Assembly (NCBI GenBank): GCA_022561985.1
Contig: JADFQE010000005.1
Coordinates: forward strand, 1 to 46,900
DNA: 46,900 nucleotides
Direction: 5' to 3'
Source of the DNA: Chloroflexota bacterium
GTDB lineage: Bacteria; Chloroflexota; Dehalococcoidia; Lucifugimonadales; Australimonadaceae
The position numbers and the translations under genes were made by a program. The notes under the pieces are model-generated. The model made no database searches. It had not been told where the DNA came from and saw only the letters and a list, made by a program, of their open reading frames with translations. Positions 46,114 to 46,900 of the stretch are shown here, piece after piece (positions within the stretch are counted from its first letter, which is position 1; each line of letters opens with the position of its first letter).

Positions 46114-46533
46114 TCAGGCTCCGGGCGCCGCGCCCGCTGCTCCTATGACGCTGAAGGGGAACCTCCGTCCCTCTTCGCCGTTCAGCCGAGCGATGATGAC
46201 GTACGTCCCGGATCGCTTCAGGGGCACCCCCATGCCAACCGCGATCTGCGTCCGCTGTTCCTGGCCCGGCGCGATACCTGTGGGCCGGCCCACTTCGAAG
46301 GTCCCCGCGACCTTGCCCAGGGTGACTCCATCTGCGTCCGCGACTTCGATCTCGAATCGGTGCTGCATGTTCGTCTCGTTCCAGCCGACCCTGAACGAGG
46401 CGGCGACCGCCATCTGCTGCTGCACCGGGAATGGCCGGCGGATGGTGAGCCGGTCCCAGCCGCCGCCCATCAGATACAGCTTGCCCCCAGCGATCTGGGC
46501 GGCATCGGCGAGGATGAGCCATTCAACTTCCAT
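46114..46533 (-). CDS. DUF6941-like protein
   Basis: 139 residues. The opening LADAAQIAGGKLYLMGGGWDRL (about 7-28) and the later beta-rich part (MQHRFEIEVADADG, LKRSGTYVI) match the DUF6941 pattern as I recall it, a family of small beta-sandwich proteins without assigned function. There is no signal peptide or membrane span. GGAGGG stands nine bases before the ATG at 46533. The epimerase gene follows after seven bases, and the decayed dehydrogenase gene lies 76 bases upstream. No catalytic residue is visible. Confidence 0.65.
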   Translation of the reverse strand: MEVEWLILADAAQIAGGKLYLMGGGWDRLTIRRPFPVQQQMAVAASFRVGWNETNMQHRFEIEVADADGVTLGKVAGTFEVGRPTGIAPGQEQRTQIAVGMGVPLKRSGTYVIIARLNGEEGRRFPFSVIGAAGAAPGA

Positions 46534-46609
46534 ATACGCCCTCCGGCACCATGCTCTGAGGAACGGCCTGTATCAGGTTATTATCGCGCAAACCTAGGCG
46601 CCCGCCTCT

Positions 46610-46900
46610 TCAGTCCCGCGCGTCTCTGGTCTCCAGCGGCGCCGGGACGTCCGCGACCGACAGCTCCGCGGCGCTCCGCACCAGCGCGTCCCAATCGCTG
46701 TCCGCGACCGGCACGCTCCCCGGTCGGCCCACTCTCGGCCGAGCCCGTTGCCGGACAGGATGCCGCCCATGACCTCGGCGATCAGATTGAGCGCGGAGCC
46801 CTTGTGCCCCCGAAGGGCAGGATCGCCCCCCGCGGCGGGCCTCCATCTCCACGTAGTCGGCGAGCCGCCCGACGTGGCCCGCGCGCCGGACGCACACGAT
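46610..46900 (-). pseudogene. Decayed malate/L-lactate dehydrogenase (Ldh_2 family)-like gene, running off the window
   Basis: Three family-like pieces occur in three registers. RAGHVGRLADYVEM (near 46845-46890) resembles the N-terminal region. ILPFGG (46808-46823) and HKGSALNLIAEVMGGILSG then GREWADRG (46719-46806) match the NADH-binding core, but are out of frame with each other by one missing base in the G/C run near 46806. VPVADSDWDALVRSAAEL (near 46640-46690) matches the C-terminus, in another register. The long parts normally lying between these pieces are absent, so large internal deletions plus frameshifts are needed. True enzymes of this family are NAD-dependent 2-hydroxyacid dehydrogenases. 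Low assembly quality at a contig end is an alternative cause. It ends at TGA 46610-46612. Confidence 0.65.

Overview
The window is about 46.9 kb of very GC-rich bacterial chromosome. It is densely coded, with roughly 40 genes on both strands. I see no rRNA, tRNA, CRISPR array, transposase or phage gene. The uptake lipoprotein at 8.5-9.7 kb has a lipobox followed by a Thr/Pro linker (DPTATPAPPP), a style common in Chloroflexota lipoproteins. That, together with the many Rieske oxygenases, amidohydrolases, cupins and aldolases, makes a SAR202/Dehalococcoidia-like Chloroflexota plausible. A Rokubacteria-type or actinobacterial soil organism is not excluded, and the taxonomy is inference only.

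Layout. 1-5.3 kb: the 3' end of a shikimate dehydrogenase-like gene, two metal-dependent amidohydrolases of different subtypes, a sugar-nucleotide epimerase, a class II aldolase and an alpha/beta hydrolase. 5.4-15.0 kb: eight co-oriented minus-strand genes. In transcription order they are a haem-oxygenase-like diiron protein, a small alpha+beta-barrel protein, a Gfo/Idh/MocA oxidoreductase, two tandem Rieske oxygenases, and a binding protein, fused permease and ATPase of an ABC importer. This looks like an uptake-and-oxidation cluster for an organic acid or aromatic compound. 15.2-19.0 kb: a divergent M24-fold protein that has lost most metal ligands, then an O-antigen-ligase/TPR membrane protein. 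19.0-21.4 kb: a minus-strand operon of a DapA-like lyase, a small membrane protein and a sulfide:quinone-oxidoreductase-like flavoprotein. 21.6-28.9 kb: two more amidohydrolases, a bicupin, an M29/NicX-like metalloprotein, two alpha/beta hydrolases and two small membrane proteins. 29.3-36.5 kb: gltB-gltD (glutamate synthase) followed by a second bicupin. 36.5-46.9 kb: two divergent solute-binding-fold proteins without signal peptides, an SDR, an MFS transporter, an orphan molybdenum hydroxylase subunit coupled to a HAD phosphatase, a second epimerase, a DUF6941-type protein and a decayed malate/lactate-dehydrogenase-like gene at the edge.

The most interesting signals are three. (1) The SQR-like gene has one in-frame TGA exactly where the family has its second redox-active cysteine. 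The frame stays open after it through the conserved C-terminal segment to a normal stop, and a small hairpin follows the TGA. This is either a selenocysteine-containing SQR-like enzyme or a very precisely placed nonsense mutation. (2) Two roughly 150-bp intergenic elements are bounded by inverted copies of a palindromic 25-mer, and a related half element lies nearby. Every palindrome copy points toward the next gene. (3) Two tandem Rieske genes share a 62-nt perfectly identical stretch, which suggests gene conversion.

Functionally the window reads as catabolism of scavenged carboxylic or aromatic compounds (importer, Rieske and diiron oxygenases, NicX-like and cupin proteins, LigJ/ACMSD-like amidohydrolases, aldolases, hydrolases) beside core nitrogen assimilation.
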